DNA from: Pseudanabaena sp. BC1403
GTDB taxonomy: Bacteria > Cyanobacteriota > Cyanobacteriia > Pseudanabaenales > Pseudanabaenaceae
DNA length: 64,000 bases
Direction of reading: 5' to 3'
NCBI RefSeq assembly: GCF_002914585.1
Contig: NZ_PDDM01000003.1
Coordinates: 124,001-188,000, forward strand
Below are positions 1 through 8,476 of the stretch, piece after piece (the first letter of the stretch is position 1; each line of letters begins with the position of its first letter). Both the position numbers and the translations under genes were made by a program. Below the pieces are notes generated by a model, which ran no database searches, had not been told where the DNA came from, and saw only the letters and a list, made by a program, of their open reading frames with translations.

Positions 1-1
1 A

Positions 2-442
2 AAGGACGGCAGTGAGTGTGAGGCAGGAATGGCGCTACTCAGACAAATTGTGATGGCGAGGGCATTCCCAAAGGTTAATTCCGTCCAACGAATTAATAGT
101 GAATTTGTGAACAAAGTATTTGATTCACCTCAAACTCTCGATCGCTTATGTCAAGCTAGTGGTGGTCATGTTCGTAATTTATTTCGACTGCTATATGGTT
201 GCCTAGAGCAGGACGATCCACCGATTACGTCTAAGTTGGTCGAGAGTATCATCGCTAAGGAGCGGAATAATAAAATCAAAACAATTACTGAAGATGAATG
301 GGAACTAATTGCGAAAGTAAAACAGGATAAGAAGGTAAGAGGTGAGTCAGAGTATCAGACGCTGATCAAGAGCCAGTTTGTGTTTGAGTATGAATATCAA
401 GGTGATAGTTGGTTTGATGTAAATCCAATTTTGGATGATTAG
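2..442 (+). CDS. C-terminal part of an ATPase-like protein (5' end outside window)
   Basis: The reading frame is open to the left window edge, so this is probably the last ~146 residues of a longer protein; an internal ATG at 29 exists but has no obvious ribosome site. The visible part is mostly helical and charged and resembles the C-terminal winged-helix/lid region of cyanobacterial AAA-type ATPases encoded beside WD40/TPR giants; no Walker motifs are in view because they would lie upstream. Only 11 bp separate its stop from the next ATG, with AGGAAAG between them, so the two genes are very likely one transcript and may be functional partners. The family assignment is inference; that it is a gene end is well supported by frame, length and spacing. 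Confidence 0.5.
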   Translation, partial: KDGSECEAGMALLRQIVMARAFPKVNSVQRINSEFVNKVFDSPQTLDRLCQASGGHVRNLFRLLYGCLEQDDPPITSKLVESIIAKERNNKIKTITEDEWELIAKVKQDKKVRGESEYQTLIKSQFVFEYEYQGDSWFDVNPILDD

Positions 443-453
443 AGGAAAGTTCG

Positions 454-3400
454 ATGAGCGATCGCACCGAAATAATTGCAGATAATAATCGCGATGCATT
501 ACGTCGATTGACGAGAATTGTGACGCGATCGCAGGGATTTTCATTGTCGATCGCTTTGTGTAACTATCGCGTATTGCAGGAGCGCGTATTGCAGGACTTG
601 CGATCGCAATTAGCAGAAAACAACTTACCAGAAACTGCGATCGCCATACTTGAACTGAAACCTGATGCTAAGACTTTACTTGCACCGATTCAGGTATTGA
701 TGGGAGAGGTGAATCAATTGCCAGCCGAGCAGAAGCCCAAGGTATTAATGGTTTTGGGATTGGATGCGGTTACGGAAATCGAAGTGGTTTTGAAATCGGC
801 GAATCGAGTACGCGAGGAATTTGCTAATTGTTTAGAATTTCCGATGCTACTGTGGCTGAACGATCGCACTCAGGATATTTTGACCCGAGAGGCGAGCGAT
901 CTGGCGAACTGGACGACAGCAGGGGCGATCGAGTTTCAGCTTGAGACAGACGAACTAAAGATACTGCTCCAAGAGTCAACGGAGGAGATGTTTGAGCTTT
1001 TTCTGAATCTTAGCAATCGTAAATCGCTACAAACTGCGATCGCAAGTGGTTTACAACAGTTTGAACTAAGAACTGCGGTGACAGAATTAGAAACAGAAAG
1101 TATTATCGATCTAGAACTGATGGCAAATCTCGATTTTGCTTTTGGTTGTATTGCTTTTACGGAATCGCAAATAAATCAGGCAAAGGAACTGTTTCAAAAG
1201 AGTTTAGGATTTTGGAAAGGTGGAAATCAGCTTAAACAAGCAATTTGCCTATTGCAGTTAGGGATGTGCGATCGCGCGATCGCTTTTCGTAGTCGCTTCA
1301 ATAAAGAGCCATTTTATCGGACATCGCAGCAATATTTTACGCAAAGTATCACCATTTTTCGACAAATAGAACGCTGGGATCTCGTTGCCGAATATATTAA
1401 TTTTTTGACAGTAACGGTAGAAGAGCTAGCAAGTTTAGAATTCTCTACCCTATCGCATCACAATCAAGTAAATGATAACTTGTGGGAGGAACTAGAATCC
1501 CTTGCTAATGAGGCATTAGTACTACATCAGACTTATCCCAATCAATTACGAGAGGCTAGCGATCGCGGTATTCTTGCCGCAGTCAGACTAGTTAATGCTG
1601 ACTATGCATCTGCAAAACAGTTTGCCGAGTCAGCACTGGCTCTCTATCAGGATGCGGAATCTCTCAAACTCCCAAATCTACCATTTTCAGAACGCTATAT
1701 CTATGGAAAATATGAGCTTTGGCTAGCCAAAGCCTTAGCAGGAATGGATGACAGACAAGGTGCGATCGCTAGATTAGAAGGGGTACGCGATCGCTGGCGA
1801 CATCAGTATGACGCTAGGGTATATGTGGCAGTCTTGGAGGAATTGCGATCGCTCTATACATCGGCAGGACTATATCTCGAAGCCTTTGAAACGAAGCAAC
1901 ATCAGCGATCGGTGGAGCAGCAATATGGGCTACGTGCCTTTATTGGGGCAGGAACGCTAAATCCTAAAAGGGAAGCCAGTAATCCTGATATGTATGCTTC
2001 TGTATCGTTTAAGAATGATGGCATTGCTCAAGAGATTGAGGCTTCAGGTCGAATGCCAGATGTGCAGAACTTAGCCGATCGCATTGGTCAGGCGAGATTT
2101 CCCTTGACGGTGATTCATGGTGATTCAGGGGCGGGGAAAAGTTCGATCCTTAGTGGTGGCTTGGTTCCTGCGTTACGCACAAAGGGAACAATTGATGGGA
2201 GGAAGGTTTTAGTTTTTGCAATCAAAAATTATAAAGATTGGAGTGCGGAAGTCAAACGCAAGTTACAAAAGTATTTTGGCGATCGCCGTCCCGATCTCGA
2301 TCCGATTCAGCATTTCAAGCACAATATTGATGAGAATTATTTGACAGTTTTAATATTCGATCAGTTTGAGGATTTCTTTTTTAAGAAGGAAGATTTTCGC
2401 GATCGCCTGCCGTTTTATAAGTTCCTCAAGGCTTGCTTGCATACGGATTTTGTGCGGGTGGTGTTGTCGCTGCGGGAGGACTATCTGCATTATTTGTTGG
2501 AATGCGATCGGGCTGTGGATTTGGAAAAAGTGGAGAATGATATTCTCGGTAAGCAGGTGCGGTACTATTTGGGGGATTTTACGCAGGTTCAGGCGCGGCA
2601 GGTGATCGAGACTTTGACTAGGCGATCGCAGTTACGTTTAGAGCCTGAGTTGATCGATCGTCTTGTGACGGATTTGAGTGGTGAGCAGTTGCGGATTTTG
2701 CCAATTGAGTTGCAGGTGGTGGGGGCGCAGTTGGAGTCGGAGAATCCGCCTATTTCTACTCTTCAGCAATATCTGGCTCTGACGGGTAATGCTGCTGAGA
2801 ATAAGGGACGTAAGCCGAGTGAGGTTTTGGTGGAGCGGTGGTTGGAGAATGTGGTGCGGGACTGTGGGGTGGCGAATCAGGTTTTGGCGGAGAGGGTGTT
2901 GCATGCGTTGACGGGGAATGAGGAGAAGCGTCCACAAAAGACGCAAGCGGAACTTGCGAGTGAGTTGTTGGGGGTGGATTCTAGTGAGAGTTTAGAGGTT
3001 AGATCCCCCCTACCCCCCTTGCAAAGGGGGGCTTTGGATTCTTTAGGCAGTGTAGATAACTCAGTCCCCCTTTTTAAGGGGGATGCCGAAGGCAGGGGGA
3101 TCGAGCCTCTCAACGAAGCAGAAAATCTCTCGCTGGTACTAGCGGTTCTCGTTGGCTCTGGGCTTGCTTTTCGGGTGAGTAGTTCGCCTGATGACCGTTT
3201 TCAATTAATTCATGATTATTTGGTGAGCTTTATTCGCAAGAAGTATGAATTTGGGGTAGAAAAAGAGCTAAGACTAACAAGGGCACAGTTGCAGATAGCG
3301 CTTGCAGAAAAGGATCAGGAACTGAAACGGGCGGAAATTGCGGAAATAGAAGCGATGAGCATCTCCTGCGAGGCTTACTGGCTGGCGCATAAAGAGTTAG

Positions 3401-5229
3401 AAGCGATGATTGCAGGTGTGAGAGCCGTGAAGCGGATCTTCGAGCTTGATATTCATAAAATCGTTCCTAATTACACTCAAGGCAGAACCTTCGGGCGGCT
3501 TTGGGACGTTGTTTATAATATCCATGAATCTAACCGCTTAGAAAGGCATAGCAACGTGGTTAGGAGCGTTGCCTTCTCACCAAATGGCAAAACTATTGCT
3601 TCTGGCAGTTTTGACAACACGATCAAATTATGGAATCTGGAAGGTAAGGAACTGCTTACCATCACAGGGCATAGCGGTTGGGTTATGAGTGTTGCCTTTT
3701 CGACCGATGGCAAAATCATTGCTTCTGGCAGTTGTGACAACACGATCAAATTATGGAATCTGGAAGGTAAAGAACTGCGGACTCTATCGGGACACATCAA
3801 TAGCGTTTTTAGTATTGCTTTCTCACCTGATGGCAGAACCATTGCTTCTGGCAGTTGTGACAACACGATCAAATTATGGAATCTGGAAGGTAAAGAACTG
3901 CGTACCCTCACGGGGCATAGCGGTTGGGTTATGAGTGTTGCCTTTTCGACCGATGGCAAAACCATTGCTTCTGGTAGTCGTGACAACACGATCAAATTAT
4001 GGAATCTGGAAGGTAAAAAACTGCGGACGCTATCAGGTCATAGCAATGGGGTTATGAGCGTTGCTTTTTCGACCGATGGCAAAACTATTGCTTCTAGCAG
4101 TTATGACAACACGATCAAATTATGGAATCTGGAAGGAAAAAGAATGAAAACACTATCAGGTCATAGCAATGGAGTTGTGAGTGTTGTCTTTTCGACCGAT
4201 GGCAAAACCATTGCTTCTGGCAGTTATGATAACACAATCAAATTATGGAATCTGGAAGGTAAAGAACTGCGGACTCTATCAGGGCATAGCAATTGGGTTT
4301 GGAGCGTTGCCTTTTCGACCGATGGCAAAACCATTGCTTCTGGCAGTCGTGACAACACAATCAAATTATGGAATCTGGAAGGTAAAGAACTGCGGACTCT
4401 ATCGGGTCATAGCAATTGGGTTTGGAGCGTTGCCTTTTCGACCGATGGCAAAACCATTGCTTCTGCAAGTAATGACAAGACGATCAAATTATGGAATCTG
4501 GAAGGTAAAGAACTGCGGACTCTATCGGGTCATAGCAAAGAGGTTACGAGCATTTCCTTCTCACCTGATGGCAAAACCATTGCTTCTGGAAGTCATGACA
4601 ACACGATCAAATTATGGAATCTGGAAGGTAAAGAACTGCGAACTCTATCGGAGCATAGCGATGGGGTTTTGAGCGTTTCCTACTTTCCTGATGGCAAAAT
4701 CATTGTTTCTAGCAGTAATGACAACACGATCAAATTATGGAATCTGGAGGGGAGAGAACTGCGGACTCTATCGGGGCATAGCAATGGGATTTTGAGCATT
4801 GCCTCTGCACCTGATGGCAAAACTATTGCTTCTGGCGGTCGTAACAAGACGATCAAATTATGGAATCTGGAAGGTAAAGAACTGCGGACTCTATCTGGGC
4901 ATAGCGATGGGGTTGCGAGTGTTGCCTTCTCACCTGATGGCAAAACCATTGCTTCTGGAAGTTTTGACAACACGATCAAATTATGGAATCTGGAAGGTAA
5001 AGAACTGCGGACTCTATCTGGGCATAGTGATAGGATTTTGAGCGTTGCCTTCTCACCCGATGGCAAAACCATTGCTTCTGGAAGTGGGGACAACACGATC
5101 AAGTTATGGGATGTCGATCCAGAGTTAGCGATTTCTGAAGCCTGCGATTGGCTACGTCCTTACCTTACCAATAACCCTAATGTTTCTGAAAGCGACAGAC
5201 AACTTTTGGAAAGTCCCTTAGGGGCGTAG
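454..5229 (+). CDS. Giant TPR / nSTAND NTPase / 13-blade WD40 protein
   Basis: 1591 residues. Order seen: an N-terminal ~180-residue alpha/beta domain (conserved with the second giant protein at 36985-41952), a helical TPR-like region to ~510, a STAND-type NTPase with Walker A GDSGAGKSS (556-564) and Walker B around LIFDQFED (633-640, Asp636), a charged helix near 945-1000, then 13 WD40 repeats (~1028-1556) and a C-terminal tail typical of cyanobacterial WD40 proteins. STAND proteins are signal-triggered oligomerising switches; the repeats would be the sensor. The blades are almost identical, ending in TIKLWNLEG, which implies recent amplification or gene conversion. A repeat element lies in frame at residues ~850-884. 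The stop lies inside another inverted repeat. Ligand and effector are unknown; a role in defence or stress signalling is inference. Confidence 0.85.
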   Translation: MSDRTEIIADNNRDALRRLTRIVTRSQGFSLSIALCNYRVLQERVLQDLRSQLAENNLPETAIAILELKPDAKTLLAPIQVLMGEVNQLPAEQKPKVLMVLGLDAVTEIEVVLKSANRVREEFANCLEFPMLLWLNDRTQDILTREASDLANWTTAGAIEFQLETDELKILLQESTEEMFELFLNLSNRKSLQTAIASGLQQFELRTAVTELETESIIDLELMANLDFAFGCIAFTESQINQAKELFQKSLGFWKGGNQLKQAICLLQLGMCDRAIAFRSRFNKEPFYRTSQQYFTQSITIFRQIERWDLVAEYINFLTVTVEELASLEFSTLSHHNQVNDNLWEELESLANEALVLHQTYPNQLREASDRGILAAVRLVNADYASAKQFAESALALYQDAESLKLPNLPFSERYIYGKYELWLAKALAGMDDRQGAIARLEGVRDRWRHQYDARVYVAVLEELRSLYTSAGLYLEAFETKQHQRSVEQQYGLRAFIGAGTLNPKREASNPDMYASVSFKNDGIAQEIEASGRMPDVQNLADRIGQARFPLTVIHGDSGAGKSSILSGGLVPALRTKGTIDGRKVLVFAIKNYKDWSAEVKRKLQKYFGDRRPDLDPIQHFKHNIDENYLTVLIFDQFEDFFFKKEDFRDRLPFYKFLKACLHTDFVRVVLSLREDYLHYLLECDRAVDLEKVENDILGKQVRYYLGDFTQVQARQVIETLTRRSQLRLEPELIDRLVTDLSGEQLRILPIELQVVGAQLESENPPISTLQQYLALTGNAAENKGRKPSEVLVERWLENVVRDCGVANQVLAERVLHALTGNEEKRPQKTQAELASELLGVDSSESLEVRSPLPPLQRGALDSLGSVDNSVPLFKGDAEGRGIEPLNEAENLSLVLAVLVGSGLAFRVSSSPDDRFQLIHDYLVSFIRKKYEFGVEKELRLTRAQLQIALAEKDQELKRAEIAEIEAMSISCEAYWLAHKELEAMIAGVRAVKRIFELDIHKIVPNYTQGRTFGRLWDVVYNIHESNRLERHSNVVRSVAFSPNGKTIASGSFDNTIKLWNLEGKELLTITGHSGWVMSVAFSTDGKIIASGSCDNTIKLWNLEGKELRTLSGHINSVFSIAFSPDGRTIASGSCDNTIKLWNLEGKELRTLTGHSGWVMSVAFSTDGKTIASGSRDNTIKLWNLEGKKLRTLSGHSNGVMSVAFSTDGKTIASSSYDNTIKLWNLEGKRMKTLSGHSNGVVSVVFSTDGKTIASGSYDNTIKLWNLEGKELRTLSGHSNWVWSVAFSTDGKTIASGSRDNTIKLWNLEGKELRTLSGHSNWVWSVAFSTDGKTIASASNDKTIKLWNLEGKELRTLSGHSKEVTSISFSPDGKTIASGSHDNTIKLWNLEGKELRTLSEHSDGVLSVSYFPDGKIIVSSSNDNTIKLWNLEGRELRTLSGHSNGILSIASAPDGKTIASGGRNKTIKLWNLEGKELRTLSGHSDGVASVAFSPDGKTIASGSFDNTIKLWNLEGKELRTLSGHSDRILSVAFSPDGKTIASGSGDNTIKLWDVDPELAISEACDWLRPYLTNNPNVSESDRQLLESPLGA
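3002..3102 (+). repeat. ~101-bp inverted-repeat element inserted in frame in the STAND gene
   Basis: Begins GATCCCCCC and ends GGGGGATC, with internal C-tract/G-tract pairs (TTGCAAAGGGGGG; CCCCCTTTTTAAGGGGG). The same type of element is at 23130-23233. It adds about 34 residues between the NTPase and the following helical part without breaking the frame. It is read in the same frame as the ldpA copy (both give R-S-P-L-x-P-L). Confidence 0.75.
3540..5120 (+). repeat. Thirteen tandem 123-bp WD40-coding repeats
   Basis: Each 41-codon unit repeats with very high nucleotide identity; ATCAAATTATGGAATCTGG recurs in nearly every unit. Variation is concentrated at the loop positions just after the GH dipeptide (SGW, INS, SNG, SNW, SKE, SDG, SDR), which line the top face of a propeller. 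The number 13 does not make whole seven-blade rings. Confidence 0.9.
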
Positions 5230-5287
5230 CATTTGCACCACAATCTTGAACACCAACAGATAACTCCAATCCGCAAATGCTACGCCC
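5222..5287. repeat. Inverted repeat, 15-bp perfect arms
   Basis: Arms GGGCGTAGCATTTGC (5222-5236) and its exact complement (5273-5287) flank 36 bp. The left arm contains the TAG stop of the giant protein, so the last residues of that protein come from the repeat. Confidence 0.8.
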
Positions 5288-5330
5288 TCTCCGCTTTCAC
5301 CGATAAATTGTCCCTGCGTTGTGAGGTTTT

Positions 5331-5396
5331 GGGCAGAGCATTCCCGAAGGAAAGTTGTCCCCAAATTTTATAAATCGCTTCGGGAATGCTCTGCCC
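5331..5396. repeat. Inverted repeat, 19-bp perfect arms
   Basis: Arms at 5331-5349 and 5378-5396 (GGGCAGAGCATTCCCGAAG and complement) with a 28-bp loop. A diverged relative of its left part, including TTGTCCCT and GGGCAAAG, lies downstream of the transposase at about 6690-6735, so related repeat DNA brackets the insertion sequence. Confidence 0.8.
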
Positions 5397-5449
5397 CTTG
5401 TATCTAGGAGGAAAGTTAAAGGATAACATCTTTGCTAAACTCCAAAAAA

Positions 5450-5645
5450 GCAAAAGCAGAGATAAACTCGTTCTGCCCCTAGGGACACCAAGCCCGTAAC
5501 GTAGATAGAGTCGTCTCTGCTCTAACAGTGGAAACAAGTAAAAACTGGACAGTATCAGAGGTCGCCCCATGGGTAAACCTGCATTCACAAGGATAGTTCA
5601 ATACCACTGATTGCTTGATAGACAAATCTAGCAAGAGGACTGCAA
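5450..5645 (+). ncRNA. Candidate IS110 bridge RNA region
   Basis: IS110-family recombinases use a structured RNA encoded in a non-coding end of the element. This ~200-bp stretch directly upstream of the transposase has no ORF and includes a long-range pair (GCAGAGA at ~5457, TCTCTGC at ~5513). Position and structure fit; boundaries, target loop and donor loop were not determined. Confidence 0.35.
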
Positions 5646-5651
5646 CCCCCA

Positions 5652-6638
5652 ATGAACAATAATAATGAAGTATATGATGTTTTAGGAATAGACATCAGCA
5701 AAGCCAAATTTGATGTTGCACTAATTCAAGGTAACGCCAAAATCAAGAACAAAGTATTTGCCAATAATCCTGAAGGATTTGCTGAATTACAAGAATGGCT
5801 CAACCTTCAAAGTATCACAAATTTACATGGCTGCATGGAAGCCACCAGCACTTACGGCAATGCTTTAGCTAGATTCTTAGTAGGATTAGGGTACAAAGTA
5901 AGTATCGTTAATCCATCACGCCCCAAAGCCTTTGGCAAGAGTGAGTTAAGTCGCACAAAAACAGACCGTGCTGATGCCAAAGTTATTGCTAGATTTTGTG
6001 CTGCCTTAAAACCTGCACCATGGACACCACCAGCATTAGAAATTGAGCAACTCCAAGCATTGGTACATCGTTTAGATAGCTTAACTGCTATGCAGCAGCA
6101 AGAGCAGAATCGTCTTGCTACGGCTGACCCAATTTTGGTTGAAGCAATTAACTCTCACATTGATTTTCTCAAAGAGCAAATTGAGATGACCAAGAAATTG
6201 ATACGTCAGCACTTTGATCAATATCCTCATTTGAAATCTCAACGGGATTTGTTGACTTCCATTCCTGGTATTGCTGAACTGACCGCAACTGTATTACTGG
6301 CGGAAATTCGTGATATTTCTGCTTTTGATACTGCCGATCAATTAGCTGCTTTTGCGGGTTTAACTCCCCGTGAGTTCTCTTCTGGTTCTTCGATTCATGG
6401 TAAACCACGTTTATCGAAAATTGGTAATTCCCGTTTGCGTAAGGCTTTGTTTATGCCTGCGATTGTGGCTCGTCGTTATAATTCGCCGATTGCTGCTTTC
6501 TGCGATCGCCTTACGGCTAAGGGTAAATCTAAAATGTCTGTCATTGGTGCTGTCATGCACAAGCTGTTACGACAGGTCTTTGGCGTTCTCAAGTCTCAGC
6601 GTTCTTTCGATCCTAATTTTGTCCAAATTCCCTCTTGA
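5652..6638 (+). CDS. IS110-family DEDD transposase
   Basis: 328 residues, normal length. The N-terminal RuvC-like DEDD domain begins with LGIDISKAKFD (Asp14), followed by Glu63 in MEATSTYG and the pair Asp105/Asp108 in KTDRADAK. The C-terminal transposase_20 domain has SIPGI, the LAAFAGLTP block and a serine cluster (243-247) before IHGKPRLSKIGN, where the family's catalytic serine lies. The reaction is site-specific recombination guided by an element-encoded RNA (established for IS110). No frameshift or stop is seen, so the element may be active. No other copy is in the window. Confidence 0.95.
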   Translation: MNNNNEVYDVLGIDISKAKFDVALIQGNAKIKNKVFANNPEGFAELQEWLNLQSITNLHGCMEATSTYGNALARFLVGLGYKVSIVNPSRPKAFGKSELSRTKTDRADAKVIARFCAALKPAPWTPPALEIEQLQALVHRLDSLTAMQQQEQNRLATADPILVEAINSHIDFLKEQIEMTKKLIRQHFDQYPHLKSQRDLLTSIPGIAELTATVLLAEIRDISAFDTADQLAAFAGLTPREFSSGSSIHGKPRLSKIGNSRLRKALFMPAIVARRYNSPIAAFCDRLTAKGKSKMSVIGAVMHKLLRQVFGVLKSQRSFDPNFVQIPS

Positions 6639-6791
6639 CTTTTTGATACTCAAGACAGTATCTACCAAATTTTCCCTTTTTCCATTTTCCTTTAATTTGT
6701 CCCTACATTGCAAGGTTAAGGGCAAAGAATTCCCAAAATAAAGCGATCGCAAAGTTCTATCTATTTGAGATTCCGTCATCCACAAAATCGG

Positions 6792-6869
6792 GTCGTCCTA
6801 AAAAGGCAAAGCTGTAGGCAAATATCCAGAAGGCTGTTGAAGAATAAAGCAATGCCTTTTTAGGACGAC
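6792..6869. repeat. Inverted repeat, 17-bp perfect arms, 44-bp centre
   Basis: GTCGTCCTAAAAAGGCA (6792-6808) pairs exactly with 6853-6869. It is upstream of rph. It differs from the triloop palindromes elsewhere in having a long centre, and resembles the 30351-30416 repeat in layout but not in sequence. Could be a small non-autonomous element; no second copy seen. Confidence 0.75.
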
Positions 6870-6935
6870 ACAACCGATAGAAGCAACTGCTTACGATATG
6901 ATTGGATAGATTTTACAAACAGTCAAACCGTGATC

Positions 6936-7652
6936 ATGAGTGATTTACCGATTATCCAACGTCCTGACGGGAGAGCTTGGGATCAACTGCGTCCTGTGCA
7001 GTTGCAGAGGCACTTTACCAAAGCACCTGCGGGTTCAGTATTGGCAAAATTTGGTGATACCCAACTGATCTGTACCGTTAGCATCGAAGAAGGCGTACCC
7101 AAATTTCTCACTGGTAGTAATCAAGGTTGGCTGACTGCCGAATATCGGATGATGCCTGCGTCAACAATTCCGCGTCAACAGCGTGAATTTATGAAACTAT
7201 CAGGACGCACTCAAGAAATTCAAAGATTGATCGGTCGCAGTCTCAGAGCTGCGTTAGATATGACCGCGATCGCAAATTATACATTTACCGTGGATATTGA
7301 TGTGCTGCAAGCCGATGGTGGCACACGCACAGGTGGGATCACAGGTGGATTTGTGGCTTTAAAAGCAGCCTGCGATCGCCTACTCAGTGAAGGCAAAATC
7401 ACCAGATCTCCTATTAAGAAAGCAGTAGCGGCTGTATCGGTTGGTTTGTTAGATGGTTTGCCAATCTTGGATCTAGATTACAAAGAAGACGTTGCTGTAA
7501 GCGTTGATCTCAATGTGGTCATGGACAGCACAGGGAAATTGATCGAGGTGCAAGGCACTGGCGAATCTGATACATTCTCGCGATCGCAGCTTAACCAAAT
7601 GCTAGATGTCGCCGAAAAGGGGATTGGGGAATTGCTGAAAATACAACTATAA
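6936..7652 (+). CDS. rph: Ribonuclease PH
   Basis: 238 residues from the ATG at 6936; a GTG two codons upstream would add only two residues. Phosphorolytic 3'-5' exoribonuclease that trims tRNA 3' ends. Recognised from the [12 protein letters not shown] start, the phosphate/RNA-binding block around [17 protein letters not shown], the [14 protein letters not shown] motif, and a normal length and end. Single gene, followed by a terminator shared with the convergent cytM. No strong ribosome site precedes the start. Confidence 0.95.
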   Translation: MSDLPIIQRPDGRAWDQLRPVQLQRHFTKAPAGSVLAKFGDTQLICTVSIEEGVPKFLTGSNQGWLTAEYRMMPASTIPRQQREFMKLSGRTQEIQRLIGRSLRAALDMTAIANYTFTVDIDVLQADGGTRTGGITGGFVALKAACDRLLSEGKITRSPIKKAVAAVSVGLLDGLPILDLDYKEDVAVSVDLNVVMDSTGKLIEVQGTGESDTFSRSQLNQMLDVAEKGIGELLKIQL

Positions 7653-7653
7653 A

Positions 7654-7694
7654 AGCTATAAAAAAGGGGCGCAAAGCGCCCCTTTTTTATAGCT
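7654..7694. terminator. Bidirectional terminator, rph/cytM
   Basis: A 19-bp perfect stem (AGCTATAAAAAAGGGGCGC and complement) with loop AAA. A-tract on one side and T-tract on the other serve both strands; the cytM stop codon lies in its right arm. Confidence 0.9.
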
Positions 7695-8121
7695 GCTTGA
7701 GATAACTTAATAAATCTGCCATATCCTGCGGACTTGGCTGAAACTGCGGCATTGGTGGAGTTTCACCACTTACAACTTGCTTAACTATACGTGCATCAGA
7801 CTTACGATCGGATACACCATGCAGATTCGGGCCCACTTTGCCATTAGCCCATTGCCCATGACAAGCCACACAGTTCATCACAAAAATCGAACGTCCCTGC
7901 ACGGGATCTCCTGATAGATTTAAAACTGATTGAGTATACTGATCGATTGGCGGTCTCAATATCCAGAAGATAATTGCGATCGCGACGATAACAAAAGTGA
8001 CAGCGATCGCTATGCCAGTTTTTAGAGACGACTTTGCCTCAGACGATTGCAAGGCTTGCTCTGATGTCGTATCTGCAACCACATCAGTATCCTTTGTCAA
8101 ATTTGCCCCTTCATTAATCAC
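7687..8121 (-). CDS. cytM: Cytochrome cM (membrane-anchored c-type cytochrome)
   Basis: 144 residues. A charged ~33-residue N-terminus precedes one membrane segment (about 36-55) and a class I cytochrome c domain with heme motif CVACH (Cys84, Cys87, His88) and probable axial Met124 in TPPMPQF. The stretch GDPVQG...VGPNL and the ending MADLLSYLKQL are typical of cyanobacterial CytM, a low-abundance cytochrome linked to suppression of heterotrophy/respiration balance (known family; exact role debated). The N-terminus is longer than in short CytM proteins, so a later start is possible. Convergent with rph, divergent from hemE. Confidence 0.8.
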   Translation of the reverse strand: MINEGANLTKDTDVVADTTSEQALQSSEAKSSLKTGIAIAVTFVIVAIAIIFWILRPPIDQYTQSVLNLSGDPVQGRSIFVMNCVACHGQWANGKVGPNLHGVSDRKSDARIVKQVVSGETPPMPQFQPSPQDMADLLSYLKQL

Positions 8122-8172
8122 TGTTTTTAAACCTAGCCATTATTTAGCCAAAACTTTTACTTAGTAAGGTTT

Positions 8173-8235
8173 AATCAAGAATTAGTTTTTTGGTAGCGCG
8201 GCTTCGTCGCGCTACCAAAAAACTGATTCTTGATT
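8173..8235. repeat. 28-bp-arm palindrome between cytM and hemE
   Basis: Arms 8173-8200 and 8208-8235 differ at one position (T opposite G), with a 7-nt loop. It is between the 5' ends of two divergent genes, so termination of either coding transcript is not an obvious role. Confidence 0.9.
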
Positions 8236-8325
8236 TTCATAGCTTAAGTATTAATAACATATCTTAAAGAAAGTATAAGTAATCAAATCGCGATCAGAGG
8301 TTAAATAAAGCCTAAATTTGGACAT

Positions 8326-8400
8326 GAACCGATGGCTATCTCTAGGATTTGGCAATGACGAATAACCATCGGGGCGACAAGTGCCCCACTTGTCTTTATT
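8326..8400 (+). other. Structured stretch upstream of hemE
   Basis: Two hairpins in 75 bp: CCGATGGCTAT (8329-8339) with ATAACCATCGG (8362-8372), one mismatch; and GACAAGTG/CACTTGTC with loop CCC (8376-8394), followed by TTTATT. Could be the end of a small RNA or a leader structure. The rest of 8236-8476 shows no ORF. Confidence 0.35.
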
Positions 8401-8461
8401 GGTGTCTGGTACGTCACGTTCTATAATTCAAAGGCACAATCATAAAAAAGTTTAAAAACAC

Positions 8462-8470
8462 AGGAAAGAG
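8462..8470 (+). promoter_or_regulatory. hemE ribosome-binding site
   Basis: AGGAAAGAG six bases before the ATG at 8477 supports that start rather than the in-frame TTG at 8471. Confidence 0.7.
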
Positions 8471-8476
8471 TTGATT

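Larger units (their letters stand above)
5400..6660 (+). mobile_element. IS110-family insertion sequence (ends approximate)
   Basis: Contains one intact transposase with non-coding DNA on both sides. IS110 elements usually lack clear terminal inverted repeats and target duplications, so the ends cannot be fixed from a single copy. It sits just after the giant STAND gene and before rph. Confidence 0.5.

Noticed and set aside
3513-5102. Long antisense and alternate-frame ORFs across the WD40 repeats
   Set aside because: They are by-products of the 123-bp periodicity and have repetitive non-family sequences.
3540-5120. Regular repeats resembling a CRISPR-like array
   Set aside because: Unit length is 123 bp, in one open frame, and the repeats translate to canonical WD40 blades; there are no spacers.
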